Positions 25,205 to 37,629 of a stretch of 64,000 bases of DNA are shown here, in pieces (within the stretch, counting starts at the first letter, position 1; each line of letters opens with the position of its first letter). The position numbers were made by a program, and so were the translations under genes. The notes under the pieces were generated by a model. That model saw only the letters and a program-made list of their open reading frames with translations, searched no databases and had not been told where the DNA came from. This stretch comes from Aliamphritea spongicola (lineage in GTDB: Bacteria; Pseudomonadota; Gammaproteobacteria; Pseudomonadales; Balneatricaceae), in NCBI GenBank assembly GCA_024347235.1, contig AP025283.1, forward strand, positions 4,340,001 through 4,404,000, in the 5' to 3' direction.

Positions 25205-28200
25205 TCAGAACAAGATGTCAGGAGTCTCCAGATTAAGCCCTGAATGATTCTGATCTGTCGTATTCAATGCATAGAATGCATCATCAATTTGATCAGTACG
25301 GTTATCGACAGCCCCAGACTGAACAAGAGTTGTTGCATTCTCATCCACCAAGCTGCCAACCAAGGTGTCAAGCTCCTCTTCGCCATCCTCATCAAGCAAA
25401 TCGGCAATGTCCAGACCCACAGAGTCATCCCGGCCAAAAACCTTCTCACCACCATCAGACAGACTTACAGCCGAAAATGCCTGCACTTCCAAGTCATCCA
25501 TGATGAAGATAGGACCATCAATAGTAGTAGGACCATCAATAGTAGTAGGACCATCAATAGCAGTAGGTCCATCAAGAGTCGTAGGACCATCAGGAGCAGA
25601 AGCAGGGCGATCGATTATAATTTCCGGAGCTTCGTTGACGTCCCGGACATTAATATCAAACGCAGTATTCTCAACACTGCCATTACTGGCAGTCGCCTGC
25701 ACCTGAACGGTATGGCTGTTTACTGCTTCATAATTCAACCCGCCAGCAACAGTAATCTCACCGGTTTCAGAATTAATTGCAAAACGGCCTTCCGCATCAT
25801 CTGTTAAGGCGTAGCTAACAGTATCATCCGGACCTGCAACAGCGTTGGCAGTAATACCTACACTGGTGCCAACTGCACTGTTTTCATCTACAGCGTTATC
25901 TGCAGTGTCAAGATCTGAAATCTGGCTAAGCGGTGTAATTTCAGCAACATCAATAACACCAATTGTCAGTACTTGCTGATCTGAAAGCCCGCCGTCATCA
26001 GTCACTGTTACTGTTACTTTAACCGAGCTCTCAGTTTCATAATCAAGACTCTGGTCGGCCTTCAGCTTCAGAACACCATCAACAACTTCAAAACGATTGT
26101 CATCTACTGTGTAGCTACAGCATCAGCGCTGTCTGGATCCAGCATCGCTAATGTCGCAACAGATGCTCCGAATACACCTTCCTGTACAGACAGGATTAAC
26201 GGACGTCCCTGCGCATCCAGTTCCTGAACACTCAGGTTATCAATACCCCAGGACTCATTTTCAATAAACTCATCCAGAGTACTGCTTAGCTTCAAGTTAA
26301 GCTCACTGCCCGGATCGGCTATTTCCAGACGAACTTTATGAATCTGGTCCGTTCCTCTACATACCAAGCTGATGTAAAACCTAAGTCAGCGCTTTCCCCT
26401 GCGGCTCAAATGACCAGTTAACATTTCCCGAAGTACCCGACAGTTCAGCTTCATCACTATGTACAGATAGCGGAATACGAATCCCTTCACCTGCTACTTC
26501 GATAATAAACTCTTCATCATCCCAGGAATCTATCTCGTACAGATCAAACTCGATAACGGCCTTATCAGCATCTCCAGCAAGAGCAAAAGTCTTCTCAACA
26601 ACATCATTACCCACAGGGCCACCAGACCAGATATTAGTACCAAGCTGGTTACCAAAACGCCCCAGGAAGGTCGTGAAGTTATCACCACCATCTGTTGTCT
26701 TGTTATTACTCCAGCCGGCTGCACCGTTTTCAAAGGTTTCTGTGACGCGCCCTCCCTGAGGAACTACAACCAGCGTTGGCGCTTCATTCACATCATTTAC
26801 TGCAATGGTGAAGTTCTCTTCACTACTGGTGCCATTGCTTCCTGTCGCCAGAATTTTAACCGTATGACTACTGGCAGCTTCAAAATCCAGCTCGCCTGCT
26901 ACAGTGATCTCACCGGATTCAGAATCGATTGCAAAACGGCCACCTGCGTCATCCATCAAACTATACGTCACAGTATCATCAGGACCCGCGGTAACACTCG
27001 CAGTGATACCAACACCAGTACCCACAGCGCTGTTTTCATCCACTGCATTTTCTGCAGTATCAGCATCTTCAATAGCGCTTACCGGCACCATTTCATCAAC
27101 GTCAATTACACCGATTGTAAGCGTCTGCTGATCCGTTAAACCTCCAGCATCAGTGACCGTTACTGTAACCGTTACTGAGCTTTCAGTTTCATAGTCCAGA
27201 CTCTGGTCTGCTTTGAGCTTCAGAACTCCGTCTACAATTTCAAAGCGATCATCATTAACAGCATAACTTACGTCACCTGCGCCATCTGAATCCTGCGCAG
27301 ATAGAGTAGCAACAGCAGCACCTGCTACGCCTTCCGTAATTGACAATGTTAACGGATTACCTAATGTATCAACCCCTGAACACTCAGGTTGTCGATTCCC
27401 CATGATTCATCCGCCACTCTCTGATCCAGAGTATCGCTCAGGGCTAGCGTAATGGTGGATTCAGGCTGATCAATTTCTAAACGTACCTTATGGATCTGAT
27501 CACTATCACTCCAGGAAATCCCATGGGTACCTGCCAGTGCAGCGCCATCGCCCTGAGTAACCAGAGACCAGGTAACATTTCCGCTAACACCTTCAGTTGT
27601 TTCGTTATTCTCCGTCCAGTTCAAAGGAATTTCGATACGCTGACCAGCCACATCAATGCGGAACAGCTCACTATCCCAGGAATCAATTTCATACAAGTCA
27701 AACTCAATGAAGGCTTTATCAGCACCGGGGTCAATTGCAAATGTCTTCTCAACTGAACCACCGTTACCAAAACGTCCAAGGAAAGTGCTGAGATGCTCCC
27801 CGCCGTCTGTAGTGGTGTTATTCGTCCAGCCTTCAGCTCCGCTCTCAAACGTTTCGATAACAGCACCACCCTGACCGGTTACGACCAATTCCGGCGCCTC
27901 ATTCACATCACTAACAGCAATCGTAAAATCTTCTTCACTGCTGGTGCCGTTACTGCCTGTCGCCAGCACCGTAATTGAATGACTACTGGCTGTTTCATAA
28001 TCCAGCTCACCTGCAACGGTGACTTCTCCGGTTTCAGAGTCAATCGCGAAACGACCATCCGCGTCATCAGTCAAAGAATATGTAACCTTATCTCCTGAAC
28101 CAGCATTAGCCTGAGCAGTAATACCTACTGCAGTTCCCGGCGCACTGTTCTCATCCACCGAGTTATCCGCTGCATTCGTATCAGTAACGGTCTCTACAGG

Positions 28201-31200
28201 TATTACTTCATCAACATCAATTACACCTATGTTCAGTGTTTGTTGATCAGTTAAACCTTCTTCATCCGTCACCGAAACCGTTACGGTCACTGAACGTTCA
28301 GCTTCATAATCCAGACTCTGATCAGCTTTCAGCTTTAGATTACCATCTACAACTTCAAAGCGATCATCATCAACGGCATAACTTACAGCACCAACACCGT
28401 CTGGATCTGTCACGGATAATGAAGCAACAGTGGCACCGGAAATACCTTCCGTAATTGACACAGTCAAAGGATTTCCTGATGCATCCACTCCCTGAACACT
28501 CAGGTTATCAATCCCCCAGGACTCATCTGCTACGCTCTGATTCAGCGTATCACTCAGTTTTAAAGTTAAAGATGACTCTGGCTCCATTATTTCCAGACGC
28601 ACCTTATGGATCTGATCATTATCAAACCAGCTACGCCCTTCCTGACCGATCAATACATCATCTGCTTCCTGTGTAACCAAAGACCAGCTTACATTCCCAG
28701 ACTCGCCAGATTCTGTTTCAGCTCCCCTTTCCAATTCAAAGAGATGTCTATCTGCTGACCCATCACTTCAATGCGGAAGTTTTCACCATCCCAGGAATCG
28801 ATTTCATATAAATCAAACTCAATAACTGCTTTTTCTGCGCCGGGATCTATATCAAACGTCTTCTCAACGGCACCACCACTGCCAAAACGCCCAAGGAAAG
28901 TACCAACGTTCTCGCCGCCATCAGTTGTTGTATTGTCACTCCAGCCTGTTGAACCGTTTTCAAAAGTCTCCGTTACAGAAACCTTCTGACCATTTACTAA
29001 TAACGTCGGAGCTTCATTTACGTCATTCACTGCAATGGTGAAATTTTCTTCACTGCTGGTGCCATTATTACCTGTCGCCAACACTGAAATTGTATGACTA
29101 CTGGCAGCTTCATAATCCAGCTCACCTGCAACGGTGACTTCTCCGGTTTGCGCGTCAATCGCAAAGCGACCTTCTGCGTCATCAGTCAAAGCATATGTAA
29201 CCTCTGTACTTGTACCGGGATTTGCCTGAGCAGTGATACCTACGGTGGTTCCCAACGCACTGTTTTCATCCACTGAGTTATCTGCTGAATTGGTATCAGT
29301 AACATTATCCACTGGTGACACACCGGTGATATGTTCTTCAGTCATTACACCAAAGCTCAGCGTCTGCTGATCGCTCAGACCGCCTTCATCGGTCACCGTT
29401 ACTGTAAGTGTTACAGACGGATCTTCTTCATAACTCAGCGCCTGATCTGACTTTAGCTTAAGTACGCCATTAACGACTTCAAAGCGATCATCATCAACAC
29501 TGTAAGTGACATTCCCTGATGTATCGGGATCACTCACACCTAATGCTGCAATCTGATAACCTGGCAGGCCTTCCAAGACCGCCATTGTTAACGGATTACC
29601 CGCGCTGTCCTGGCTTTGAACGCTTAAGTTATCAATACCCCAGGATTCATTTTCAATACTTTCATCCAGAGTACTGCCAAAGGTTAAATCGAGATAATCT
29701 AAATACGCAGGAGCATCCATGAGAAGAACTCCACCCGGATTTTTCACTTCCAGGCGAACCTTATGAATCTGATCCTTTGTCCACTTCGAAGAAAAACCTA
29801 AATCAGCCCCGGGAGCTTGGGTTACCAGCGACCAACTAACATCTCCCTGAACACCTGAGCTACTTTCGTCATCACGGCGACCGGACAGCGGAATTTCTAT
29901 CTCTTCACCCTGTACCTGAACGGTGAAGTTTTCGTTATCCCAGGAGTCAATTTCATATAAATCAAACTCAATAACCGCTTTATCCGCTCCGCGGACCACA
30001 TCCAGTACAGTGCCAACTTCCTGATTACCATAGCGACCTAAGAAGTTGCTGAAGTTGGCACCGCCATCTGTAATGGCTTCATTCGTCCACCAAGTATTTG
30101 GGGTACCATTCTCGAAAGTTTCCACACCTGTATTGCGGAGACCTTCCATACCCACGATCAGGGTAGGCGCCTCATTGACGTCATTGACTGCAATAGTGAA
30201 ATCTTCTTCACTGCTGGTGCCGTTGCTGCCTGTCGCCTGTACCGTAATTGTATGACTGTTGGCTGTTTCGTAATTCAGTTCACCTGCAACAGTGACTTCT
30301 CCGGTTTCAGAGTCAATGGCGAAACGACCATCCGCGTCATCAGTCAAAGAATATGTAACCTTACCTCCTGAACCAGCATTAGCCTGAGCAGTAATACCTA
30401 CTGCAGTTCCCGGCGCACTGTTCTCATCCACTGAGTTATCGGCTGCGTTGATATCAGCAATGCTCTCTACGGGTATAACTTCATCAACATCAATTACACC
30501 TATGTTCAGTATCTGCTGATCAGTTAAACCTTCTTCATCCGTCACCGTCACCGTTACTGTCACTGAACGCTCTGTTTCATAATCCAGGCTCTGATCAGCT
30601 TTCAGCTTTAAGGTGCCATCTACAACTTCGAAGCGATCATCATCAACGGTATAGCTCACAGCACCAACACTGTCTGGATCCGACACGGATAATGAAGCAA
30701 CAGTGGCACCAGAAATTCCTTCCGTAATTGACACTGTCACAGGATTACCTGATGCATCCACTCCCTGAACGCTCAGGTTATCAATTCCCCAGGACTCATC
30801 TGCTACGCTCTGATTTAACGTATCACTCAGTTTTAAAGTTAAAGATGACTCTGGCTCCGTTATTTCCAGGCGCACCTTATGGATCTGATCATTATCAAAC
30901 CAGCGACGCCCTTTTTGACCGATCAATACATCATCTGTTTCCTGTGTAACCAGAGACCAGCTTACATTCCCGGACTCACCAGACTCTGTTTCAGCTCCAC
31001 CTTTCCAATTTAAAGAGATGTCTATCTGCTGCCCCATCACTTCAATGCGGAAGTTTTCACCGTCCCAGGAATCAATTTCATATAAATCAAACTCAATGAC
31101 CGCTTTTTGTGCGCCGGGATCAATATCAAACGTCTTCTCAACGGCACCGCCGTTGCCAAAACGCCCAAGGAAAGTACCAACGTTCTCGCCACCATCGGTT

Positions 31201-32870
31201 GTTGTATTGTCACTCCAGCCTGTTGAGCCGTTTTCAAAAGTCTCTGTTACAGAAACCTTCTGACCATTTACTAATAACGTTGGGGCTTCATTCACGTCAT
31301 TAATAGCTACCGTAAAGGTTTCTTCGCTTACCGTACCGTTACTGGCTGTCGCCTGTACACGTACGGTATGACTACCAGCAGCCTCATAGTCCAATACAGC
31401 GGCAGTTGAAATTTCTCCGGTTTTCGGATCTATGGCAAAACGCCCTTCAGCATCATCCACCAAACTATAAATAACTGAATCATCCTGCCCCGCTACAGCA
31501 CTGGCAGTTATCCCTACGCGGGTGCCAATCGCACTGTTTTCATCCACGGCATTATCCCCGACATTACTATCAACAACCGAGCTGACCGGAACAATTTCGT
31601 CCAGATCTGAAACAGCAACCGTAAATTCTTCTTCGCTGGTCGTGCCATTACTGGCTGTTGCCAGCACTCTTACGGTATGGCTGTCAGCCGTTTCATAATC
31701 CAGCTTACCTGCTACGGAGACTTCACCTGTTTCAGGATCAATTGCGAAACGCCCACCGGCATCATCAATGAGGCTATAGGTAACTTTATCGTCCGGGCCC
31801 GCAGTAGCAGTGGCAGTAATACCAACGGTTGTTCCCACCGCACTGTTTTCTTCCACGGCATTATCCCCGGCATTACTATCAACAACCGAGCTGACCGGAA
31901 CAATTTCATCCAGATCTGAAACAGTAACCGTAAATTCTTCTTCACTGGTCGTACCGTTACTGGCTGTTGCCAGCACTCTTACTGTATGACTCTCATATGC
32001 TTCATAATCCAGCGGTCCTGCCACGGTGATTTCACCTGTTTCAGGATCAATTGCAAAACGCCCACCGGCATCATCAAGAAGACTATAGGTAACTTTATCG
32101 TCCTGGCCCGCAGTAGCAGTGGCAGTAATACCAACTGCCGTACCTATGGCACTGTTCTCATCTACCGTATTTTCAGCAGTGTTGTTATCTTCAATTGCAC
32201 TTACCGGCACCACCTCGTCAACATCACTGATAATGATGTTAAATTCGTTTTCAACTGAAGAACCATCTGCTGAAACGGCACGAACCAGCACAACATGGGA
32301 GCTGGCTGTTTCATAGTCCAGGGGCTGCCGCTGTCACTTCACCCGTTTCAGCGTCAATTGCAAATAATCCTCCTGCATCATCCACCAGCTCATATCGAAC
32401 GGACTCGCCATCAGGATCAGTTGCTTTAACACGCAAACCAACGGGTTCACCTACAGCGATATCTTCCGGAACCGGGCCTGAAGAAGTTGAAACATTTGTC
32501 AGTTGCGGATCAATTGGCTCCCTGCATTAAGCACGCCAACGGTGATGTTCATTTGGTTGGATAAGCCGCCTGAATCGGTCACGGTTACAACCAATGGCAC
32601 TAAAGCGGCTTCTTCATAGTCCAGACTGAATTCATCTTTGAGCTTAAGTTCGGCACCAACAAACTCAAACCGTGCATCATCAACACTAAAGGTGTGAGTC
32701 TGACCATTGTCCTGATCATTCGCTCTAAACGTACCGATAGTCGCGCCAGATAAATTTTCAGCCACGGTAAAAGTAGGGGCGGGTGAAGTGACAGCCGATT
32801 GCTGTCCATTGATGCTTGATGAAGCCGGGGCAAATATGCCCTGAGCGTTATTGATATCTTTATTAGCCAT
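25205..32870 (-). CDS. Giant modular adhesin: cadherin-like and SWD jelly-roll-like modules (several frameshifts)
   Basis: About 2,555 residues across about six frameshifts. The start at 32870 (MANKDINNAQGIF) has AAGGA six bases upstream and is preferred over Met codons at 32876 and 32906. No Sec signal. The order is one cadherin-like domain, about four tandem cadherin-like domains of about 102 residues (DENSAVGTTVGI, GRFAIDPETGEI, LDYE patterns), then five copies of a composite of about 370 residues. Each composite is one module of about 155 residues (TETFENG..GW, FLGRFG, EFDLYEIDSWD, DQIHKVRLEI, ESWGIDNLSVQ) plus two cadherin-like domains. Five DGPTTI-type hexapeptides and an acidic tail ending DILF follow. 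There are no RTX nonapeptides. The tail fits a type I secretion signal. Breaks near 32523, 32322, 28720, 27377, 26395 and 26115 are mostly short homopolymers. Confidence 0.87.
25511..25600 (-). repeat. Five 18-bp tandem units encoding DGPTTI hexapeptides
   Basis: Five exact-length 18-base units. The two nearest the protein C-terminus are identical and the others differ by one to four bases. They encode five hexapeptides of the DGPTTI type with variants such as DGPTTL and DGPTAI. They form a rigid-looking acidic linker just before the C-terminal tail of the adhesin. Confidence 0.92.
26104..31280 (-). repeat. Five composite units of about 1.1 kb in the second adhesin
   Basis: The TETFENG start of the SWD module recurs near 31250, 30130, 28970, 27860 and 26740, about 1.1 kb apart. 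Each module is followed by two cadherin-like domains of distinct types. The DNA at about 30710-31270 and 28440-28995 is nearly identical, two units apart, while the unit at 30130 is more diverged. Boundaries are approximate. Confidence 0.82.
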
Positions 32871-33499
32871 GTCCATTCCTTGGTTATGTACGGCGCGACT
32901 GTTCACTGCACGGCAAGTGTGTATTCACTGCATCCTCTGGTTAACAAACTCAGAGGGGCTCTCCGGCAATCCATCGCCCAGCCTGAAAAACAAATTTAAA
33001 AGAGGAAAAGCCCCTCTTAAAGCAGAGTGCTAATCTAACTACAGGAGCTGAATTAAGCCTTAATTCCCGAACCAGCGAAGCAAGTAACTTTTATACACAA
33101 GGAAAGGTTTCCTTCTGTAACATAAAGTAATAAAAATACTGAACACTGCTATCAGACTAAATGAGAGATAATTTCTGATTACAAAACAAGGCTATAAAGC
33201 ATAAACAAGAACCGTATCTTACATAAATCCAGAATCTTTCCTTTTAGACTGACATCTGAGCTGTTCAAAAATACAGCGCTTAAAAATAATATTTTCGTGC
33301 TACAGCAAGGTTTAATATACGCCTGCACTTCCGACTTAACGTTAATCCTTCATAAATCTACTAATCGATATAAAACTTAATTTCCATTATCCTGTTGCAA
33401 ACTTTCTGCCAAAAGAGTAAATTATTTTAACGCCCATATAAAGCTGACTGACATTACAACAAAAATCACAAAGCTTTACTTATTGATAGACACAAAATA
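32871..33499. other. Upstream region of the second adhesin, no gene
   Basis: About 630 AT-rich bases. A 9-bp inverted repeat, AGAGGGGCT at 32952-32960 and AGCCCCTCT at 33009-33017, lies in the probable 5' leader of the adhesin mRNA. I looked for a c-di-GMP riboswitch core and did not find one. The promoters for the adhesin (minus) and the small secreted protein (plus) must be in this stretch but I cannot place them with confidence. Confidence 0.5.
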
Positions 33500-33891
33500 A
33501 TGAAATCTAAGCACTTGATTCTAACGGCACTGATACTTATATCCCAGATACTGACATTACCGGTCAGTGCTTATGATTCAGTATGGACGTCATCCGAACA
33601 CCCCGGAAGTATGCAAACATTTTTCCCACATACACTCCCGATAACGGCAAAGTTGCTAACTGCAGTGACGTCATTCTGACTTCTCCCAATCAGATTAATA
33701 TTTGTGAAAACGCCAACTGTACAGCTGTTGAAGTATCTTCAGTGCTGATACCCAAAACAGATAATACGTATCAGAGTCTGCCGTCTTATTTTTCACAACC
33801 TTCAATGCCAGATCAGTTTACGGATGCCTTTCTTTATCCCCTATCGCCCTCCTATAGTGCTTTAATATTTATTTTAAAAGTTCTGATCTAA
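33500..33891 (+). CDS. Small secreted protein of unknown function (one frameshift)
   Basis: About 131 residues if the frames are joined. It begins MKSKHLILTALILISQILTL, a clear signal peptide with likely cleavage after VSA, then YDSVWTSSEHP. The frame breaks near 33603, where CACCCC should be CACCCCC, the same error type as elsewhere; it then continues KYANIFPTYTPDNGKVANCSD. The mature part has three Cys (NCSD, NICENANC), a possible disulphide pattern. It is divergent from the second adhesin, suggesting a periplasmic or surface role. No family recognised. Confidence 0.6.
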
Positions 33892-34101
33892 ATCACTGCA
33901 TACCAAAATCATCAGGCCTTTTAATTATCAAAGAAAAGCGCTTATAAAGATTTACATTAAGAAAAGCCATATATCTGACGGATTATATTCAGACGCACAG
34001 GAACCAAATAAATATCATAATTTCAATGGTTTATTTGAATCTTTACGGTCGATAAACAATCTATATATCATGACACTTTAAGGAGTAAGGAGGCCCCATA
34101 A

Positions 34102-34633
34102 ATGTCACGTACACATAAACAACTTTGCAAAGCTGCAGCACAAACACTACTTGTAGAACTGGAACATTCATACACTGCGCCGCAGAATCTTATGTCTCTC
34201 TCTAATAATGACCTGTTCTTTTTAGCCAATCTGACATACGGCCAACAAAAGTTTCTTACGGAAAAAGCGGAACAGTTCATGCAGGTACAGGTCGACCTGG
34301 ATGGCCTTCGCTTAAAGATGAAAGAAATCAGAGAGCTCGAAGAGCTCAAGGAGCTTGAAGATAATTACCTTCTGCTGGGCGCCCCCTTATGTCTTATGCG
34401 ACGGTTGTTCGGTCTGCACGCTGCAGAATTTTCACATCGTCGAAAACTGCTGAACATTGGGGACTTCAAATGGCCGCCCCCGGCAGTGTGACGAACCAAC
34501 CGAACATATAATATGGATGAAATGGAACGAACTCAGAGACGTAAACGAACGTCATAAATTTCTGAGAGTTGCGAAAGAAACAGGCGTGGATTTACACCAG
34601 ATCTGGTCCGCTCTCAAAGACCATCTTAGCTGA
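34102..34633 (+). CDS. Unrecognised protein upstream of mutS (one frameshift)
   Basis: About 176 residues across an apparent extra C near 34482 (five C where four restore the frame). The ribosome site GGAGTAAGGAGG is very strong. Residues 1-60 are helical with NNDLFFLANLTYGQQKFL, which faintly recalls the FlhD family (LANLT..Q...L). A charged, Leu/Glu-rich helix (about 65-90) follows. The C-terminal part contains a positively charged stretch (LMRRLFGL, FSHRRKLLNIGDF) and IIWMKWNELRDVNERHKFL. Composition and the missing signal peptide suggest a cytoplasmic, possibly DNA-binding or regulatory protein. The resemblance is too weak to name it. Confidence 0.6.
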
Positions 34634-34979
34634 CAATAAAATACTTCTGACACGGATAGAAAAACCTTCAGGGAAGCATCAGCGATAAGCTGGTCTTCCC
34701 ACCACAAACCTTTAAAAACTCCGAGCTATCTTTACCGGTCTGGCGTCTTTAACTGTTAGTGGTTTAGAGAGGCTTTTGATATGCTGTTTCACTTTTAAGA
34801 TTATGTCTCAGAGAATGACTGTTGGCTGAAAAATCTGAGAATACCGGTTAAACTCTGTCGTTGTTAAAACTACACGTTTAACCACATTATCGCCGACTGA
34901 TAGCGGATATCACCAGACAGGTGATGCACACTCTGAACACTCAGTAAAACACTGATAAATTTAAGTTAAAAGCCTTTTA
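34634..34979. other. Intergenic region before mutS
   Basis: About 345 bases without a supportable gene, repeat or RNA. The mutS promoter is presumably here. Confidence 0.5.
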
Positions 34980-37566
34980 ATGAGTAAACTCACAGAACAT
35001 TCTGCCCCTTCCAAAACAACACATACTCCAATGATGCAACAGTACCTGAGCATCAAGGCAGAGCACCCAAACCAATTGGTGTTCTATCGTATGGGGATTT
35101 TTATGAGTTGTTTTACGACGACGCGAAAAAGCTTCGCAGCTGTTAGATATATCACTCACAGCCCGCGGGAAAAGTGGCGGCAACCCAATCCCTATGGCAG
35201 GTATCCCGTTTCATTCTGCCGATGGATACATTGCCAAGATCGTCCGCGCAGGCGAGTCTGTTGCAATCTGTGAGCAGGTAGGTGATCCGGCTACCAGCAA
35301 AGGTCCGGTTGAACGGAAAGTCATGCGTGTCGTTACACCCGGCACGATTAGTGATGAGGCACTGCTGGATGAACGTCGTGAAAGCCTGCTTGTGGCAATT
35401 AACCACCAGCAGTCCAGCTACGGTATCGCTATTGTTGATATTAGCAGTGGCCGCTTCAGCCTGTTGGAAATCACTGGCGATGAAGCCCTGCTCGGGGAAC
35501 TGGAACGCCTGAAACCGGCCGAAATCCTTTATAACGATACGGTGACCCTGAGCGAACAACTTCAGGGATATAAAGGTTTACGCCCCCAGGCCCCGTGGCA
35601 TTTTGAACTGGAAACCGCTGAACGTCTGTTATGCCAGCAGTTTCAGACACAGGATCTGACAGGCTTTGGCTGTGAACATGTACCATTGGCACTGGGTGCT
35701 GCCGGCTGCCTGCTGCAATACGCAAAAGATACCCAGCGTACCAGCCTGCCACACATCCGCCGTCTGATTCTGGAACAACGGGACGAAAGTGTCATCTTAG
35801 ATGCCGCCACCCGTAAAAACCTTGAAATAGATATCAACCTTGCCGGCGGAAAGAAAACACGCTGGCATCCGTCATTGATAAAACCGCAACACCTATGGGC
35901 AGCCGGATGCTGCGACGCTGGCTTAATCGCCCCTGCGCTGCCGTAACACATTACTTGGCAGACAGGCCGCCATTCAGTGGCTGATGGATAACTACAGGTT
36001 TGAGCAACTTTCGCCTTTCCTAAAGCAGATTGGTGATATTGAACGGGTACTGGCACGCATCGCCCTTCGTTCTGCCCGCCCGCGTGACCTTGAACGTCTT
36101 AAAAATGCCTTTCAGACACTGCCGGATATTCAGCAGCTGCTGTCAGGCAATCTTCCGGCACGCCTGAGCGAACTATCAGACAGTGCCAGCGAATTCCCGG
36201 AACTCAGTACACTGTTGCAAAGCGCCATTATTGAAAACCCGCCGGTGGTTATCAGAGACGGTGGCGTCATTGCCAAGGGCTACGACAGCGAACTGGATGA
36301 ATTACGCGGCTTAAGCGAAAACGCCGGCAGTTACCTGGTCGAACTTGAGCAGAGAGAACGGGAACGCACAGATATCTCCACCCTGAAAGTGGGCTATAAC
36401 CGGGTACACGGATACTTCATTGAAGTCAGTAAATCCCAGGCAATCGATATGCCTGCGGAGTATATCCGTCGCCAAACACTTAAGAATGCCGAACGGTATA
36501 TCACTCCCGAGCTGAAAGAGTTTGAAGATAAAGCTTTGAGCGCCAAGAGCCGCGCACTGACCCGTGAAAAAGCCCTTTATGAAGCGCTGGTTGAGCAACT
36601 GGCGGAACAGCTTGCTCCCCTGCAAGACAGCGCTCAGGCCCTTTCTGAACTTGATGTACTGAGCAACCTTGCCGAGCGGGCAGACAGCCTGGAGTTTATA
36701 GCCCCGACCCTGATCGACAAGCCGCTTATCGAGATACAGCAAGGGCGTCATCCTGTCGTGGAAAATGTACTGGATGAACCTTTCGTCGCTAATAATCTGA
36801 CATTATCACCACAGCGGCAGATGCTGATTATCACCGGTCCGAACATGGGTGGTAAATCCACCTACATGCGCCAGACAGCCCTGATCACTCTGCTGGCTCA
36901 TATCGGCAGCTACGTACCGGCAACAGCGGCAACTATTGGTCTGGTTGACCGGATCTTTACCCGCATGGGATCTTCTGATGACCTGGCGGGTGGGCGCTCC
37001 ACCTTCATGGTTGAAATGACCGAAACCGCCAATATTCTGCACAACGCAACCGAACACAGCCTGGTACTGATGGATGAAGTAGGCCGTGGTACAAGTACCT
37101 TTGACGGCTTATCACTGGCCTGGGCTGCAGCAGAATATTTAGCGAACGAAGTCAAAGCCTTAACCTTGTTTGCGACCCATTATTTCGAGCTGACGGTATT
37201 ACCGGAACTCAGCCAGGCAGTCTTTAATGTGCATTTAACAGCGATGGAACATAAAGACCATATCGTCTTCATGCACGAAGTACAGGAAGGGCCTGCCAGC
37301 CAGAGTTACGGTTTACAGGTAGCACAACTTGCCGGGGTACCTCAGCATGTTATTCGCCGGGCTAAGCAGAAACTGGTCCAGTTGGAAGATGATGCCGGTC
37401 ACAGTGAACACAAGCGACAAACGCCACCAATGCAGGAAGATCTGTTCTTTGCACCGACACCTCATCCTGCCCTGACATCACTGCAGGAACTTAACCCGGA
37501 TGACCTTTCCCCAGAGAAGCGCTGGAGCAGCTATACGCCCTGAAGCAGGCTGCAATGCGTCAATAA
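34980..37566 (+). CDS. mutS: DNA mismatch repair protein MutS (four frameshifts)
   Basis: Mismatch-recognition ATPase, about 863 residues. The mismatch-binding motif [18 protein letters not shown] near residue 35 is restored by one G at about 35094 (GGGG for GGGGG). The connector, core and clamp domains follow. Walker [14 protein letters not shown], the [17 protein letters not shown] Walker B/D-loop, and FATHYFELT lie in the C-terminal ATPase, with the [22 protein letters not shown] tail restored by one C near 37510. Other losses are near 35854 (AAAA for AAAAA) and 35930 (CCCC for CCCCC). All four are runs of five written as four. Taken literally the strain would be a mutator, but sequencing error is far more likely. 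Confidence 0.96.
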
Positions 37567-37582
37567 GCAAGATTTCTGCTGA

Positions 37583-37612
37583 ACATAAAAAGCTGCCATT
37601 GGCAGCTTTTTT
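37583..37612. terminator. Bidirectional terminator between mutS and the QueD-like gene
   Basis: Symmetric hairpin AAAAGCTGCC / GGCAGCTTTT with a three-base loop and T runs on both strands, between the convergent genes. Confidence 0.9.
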
Positions 37613-37629
37613 GTGCAGAGGGTCATCAT

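Noticed and set aside
32871-33060. c-di-GMP riboswitch in the leader of the second adhesin
   Set aside because: I looked for the conserved core and tetraloop-receptor pattern on the minus strand and did not find it; only a simple inverted repeat is present.
34980-37566. mutS as a pseudogene making the strain a mutator
   Set aside because: All four breaks are runs of five written as four, the same error that splits essential genes alaS, lysC and coxA; artefact is the better explanation.
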